From contig JBKQWK010000302.1 in the NCBI GenBank assembly GCA_052139595.1, positions 1-6,415 of the forward strand: 6,415 nucleotides of DNA, in the 5' to 3' direction. The notes under the pieces were generated by a model. That model did no database searches and was not told the DNA's origin. It saw nothing but the letters and a program-made list of their open reading frames with translations. The DNA comes from JBKQWK01 sp052139595. Lineage in GTDB: Bacteria > Actinomycetota > Thermoleophilia > UBA2241. Of the stretch, positions 5,520 to 6,415 are shown piece after piece (the first letter of the stretch is position 1; each line of letters begins with the position of its first letter). The position numbers were made by a program, and so were the translations under genes.

Positions 5520-6332
5520 ATGAGTGACAAGGTGTTCGTCCTGCCCAAGGACATCCCGCTCAACCGGTATCCGAAGCCTGAAGTTTTCTTGAGTGAAGGC
5601 AAGCGCATCGCCGAAGCGGCACAGAAGGTCGGCATTTCCATGCGCGTTATGGGACCGATCGCTCTGCACTACTACTTCCCCGACCAGGTGGATTTGTACG
5701 CGGCTCTGGAACGCCTCGGTGACCGCTACTTCACCGACATCGATTTTGCTTCATACGGCAAGACGCGGGGCAAGATGGTTGACTTCATGAAGACGATGGG
5801 CTACGAAAGCGACCTGCAGACGATGGTCGTCTCAGGCAAGACGCGGCACATCTACTTTGGTGGCGCCGTACCAATGATCGACGTCTTTTTCGACAAGCTC
5901 GACTACTGTCACGAGGTCATCTACGACGGACGTCTCGACAAAGATCCCTGGAGCGTATCGCTGGCCGACATCCTCCTGCAGAAGCTGCAGATCTGGGAGA
6001 TCAACGATAAAGACCTGAAGGACATCGAGTATCTCTTCACGACCGCTGATGTTGGTGACGACGACGAGCGCAAAATCAATCAGTCGTATGTCGCCAAGCG
6101 TTTCGCCGATGACTGGGGCTTCTGGTACACGGCGACAACCAATCTCGGTCGCGTCAAAGAGCATGTCGACAAAGTTGCTGCCTTCAGCGACGCTCAGCGG
6201 CAGAAGATCAAGGATCGTTGCGATCAGTTTCTGGCGCGCATCGAGGCTGAGCCCAAGACCAAAGGCTGGAACAAGCGAGCCAAGAAGGGCACGTCGAAGC
6301 TATGGTACAACACCGGCTTTTCGGACTGGTGA
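5520..6332 (+). CDS. Predicted nucleotidyltransferase-fold protein (AbiEii/MNT-like), function unknown
   Basis: This 270-residue soluble protein has no annotated function that I recognise. The layout resembles the nucleotidyltransferase fold used by AbiEii-type and minimal nucleotidyltransferases. A MGPIAL segment (44-49) stands where these proteins have their GG-x-AL helix start. It is followed by TDIDFASYG with the metal-binding pair Asp73/Asp75, then PMIDVFFD with the likely third acid Asp121, and SLADILLQKLQIW (147-159), which matches the 'LL..KL' helix that follows the catalytic core in AbiEii-like proteins, with an Asp-rich loop after it. The second Gly of the GG motif is Pro here. The C-terminal tail (about 246-260) is Lys-rich and could contact nucleic acid. 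There is no adjacent AbiEi-like antitoxin; the neighbour is a phosphoesterase. The assignment rests on motif pattern and is moderate; the family name is an inference. Confidence 0.6.
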   Translation: MSDKVFVLPKDIPLNRYPKPEVFLSEGKRIAEAAQKVGISMRVMGPIALHYYFPDQVDLYAALERLGDRYFTDIDFASYGKTRGKMVDFMKTMGYESDLQTMVVSGKTRHIYFGGAVPMIDVFFDKLDYCHEVIYDGRLDKDPWSVSLADILLQKLQIWEINDKDLKDIEYLFTTADVGDDDERKINQSYVAKRFADDWGFWYTATTNLGRVKEHVDKVAAFSDAQRQKIKDRCDQFLARIEAEPKTKGWNKRAKKGTSKLWYNTGFSDW

Positions 6333-6393
6333 TCTGAGGGCGTGTCGGGCGCGGTCCATGCGGCCGCTGGCAAACAGTTTCGGCCATGGGGCG

Positions 6394-6415
6394 GCAAGGT
6401 GCTGAAGCACCTTGC
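6394..6415 (+). terminator. Terminator-like hairpin cut by the window edge
   Basis: GCAAGGTGC (6394-6402) and GCACCTTGC (6407-6415) form a perfect 9-bp stem capped by a TGAA loop, 61 nt after the stop of the last gene. The position fits a rho-independent terminator for the phosphoesterase/nucleotidyltransferase unit. Whether a U tract follows cannot be seen, because the window ends on the last paired base. The stem may extend further. Confidence 0.5.

Overview
The window looks like chromosomal DNA of a GC-rich anaerobic bacterium. It holds five complete genes, all on the + strand. The evidence for anaerobic metabolism is a pair of tetrahydrofolate (THF) one-carbon genes followed by a NADH-oxidising, multi-iron-sulfur NuoE/NuoF pair of the kind found in electron-bifurcating [FeFe] hydrogenases and NAD-linked formate dehydrogenases. 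Such sets occur in acetogens, syntrophs and fermenters. The phylum cannot be resolved from the sequence alone. No mobile element, CRISPR array, tRNA or rRNA was seen.

Layout. Positions 1-96 are a short leader with a hairpin followed by a T-rich stretch, possibly the terminator of an upstream gene. Positions 97-741 encode an FchA-type methenyl-THF cyclohydrolase/cyclodeaminase-family protein, and 775-1632 a FolD-fold methylene-THF dehydrogenase. A 239-base gap follows, with a perfect 17-bp hairpin directly after the folD stop and a second, 10-bp inverted repeat in the leader of the next gene. Positions 1872-2441 (NuoE/HydC-like) and 2434-4329 (NuoF/HydB-like) overlap by 8 bases. A 195-base non-coding gap with a G/C-rich hairpin leads to a calcineurin-like metallophosphoesterase (4525-5457) and a predicted nucleotidyltransferase-fold protein (5520-6332). 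The window ends inside a terminator-like hairpin.

How the genes may work together. The most informative point is in FolD. The position of the lysine needed for cyclohydrolase chemistry is isoleucine, the neighbouring VQLPLP glutamine is leucine, and the Arg and Ser that usually hold the NADP 2'-phosphate are absent. This protein therefore looks like a dehydrogenase-only enzyme that probably uses NAD(H). FchA next door would supply the missing cyclohydrolase step. NADH made or used there could be exchanged with the NuoE/NuoF module, which carries FMN and five predicted Fe-S clusters. That module has no catalytic partner (HydA hydrogenase or formate dehydrogenase) in the window, so its terminal electron acceptor is unknown. 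The last two genes look like a separate unit: a phosphoesterase and a nucleotidyltransferase side by side, with no substrate that can be named from sequence.
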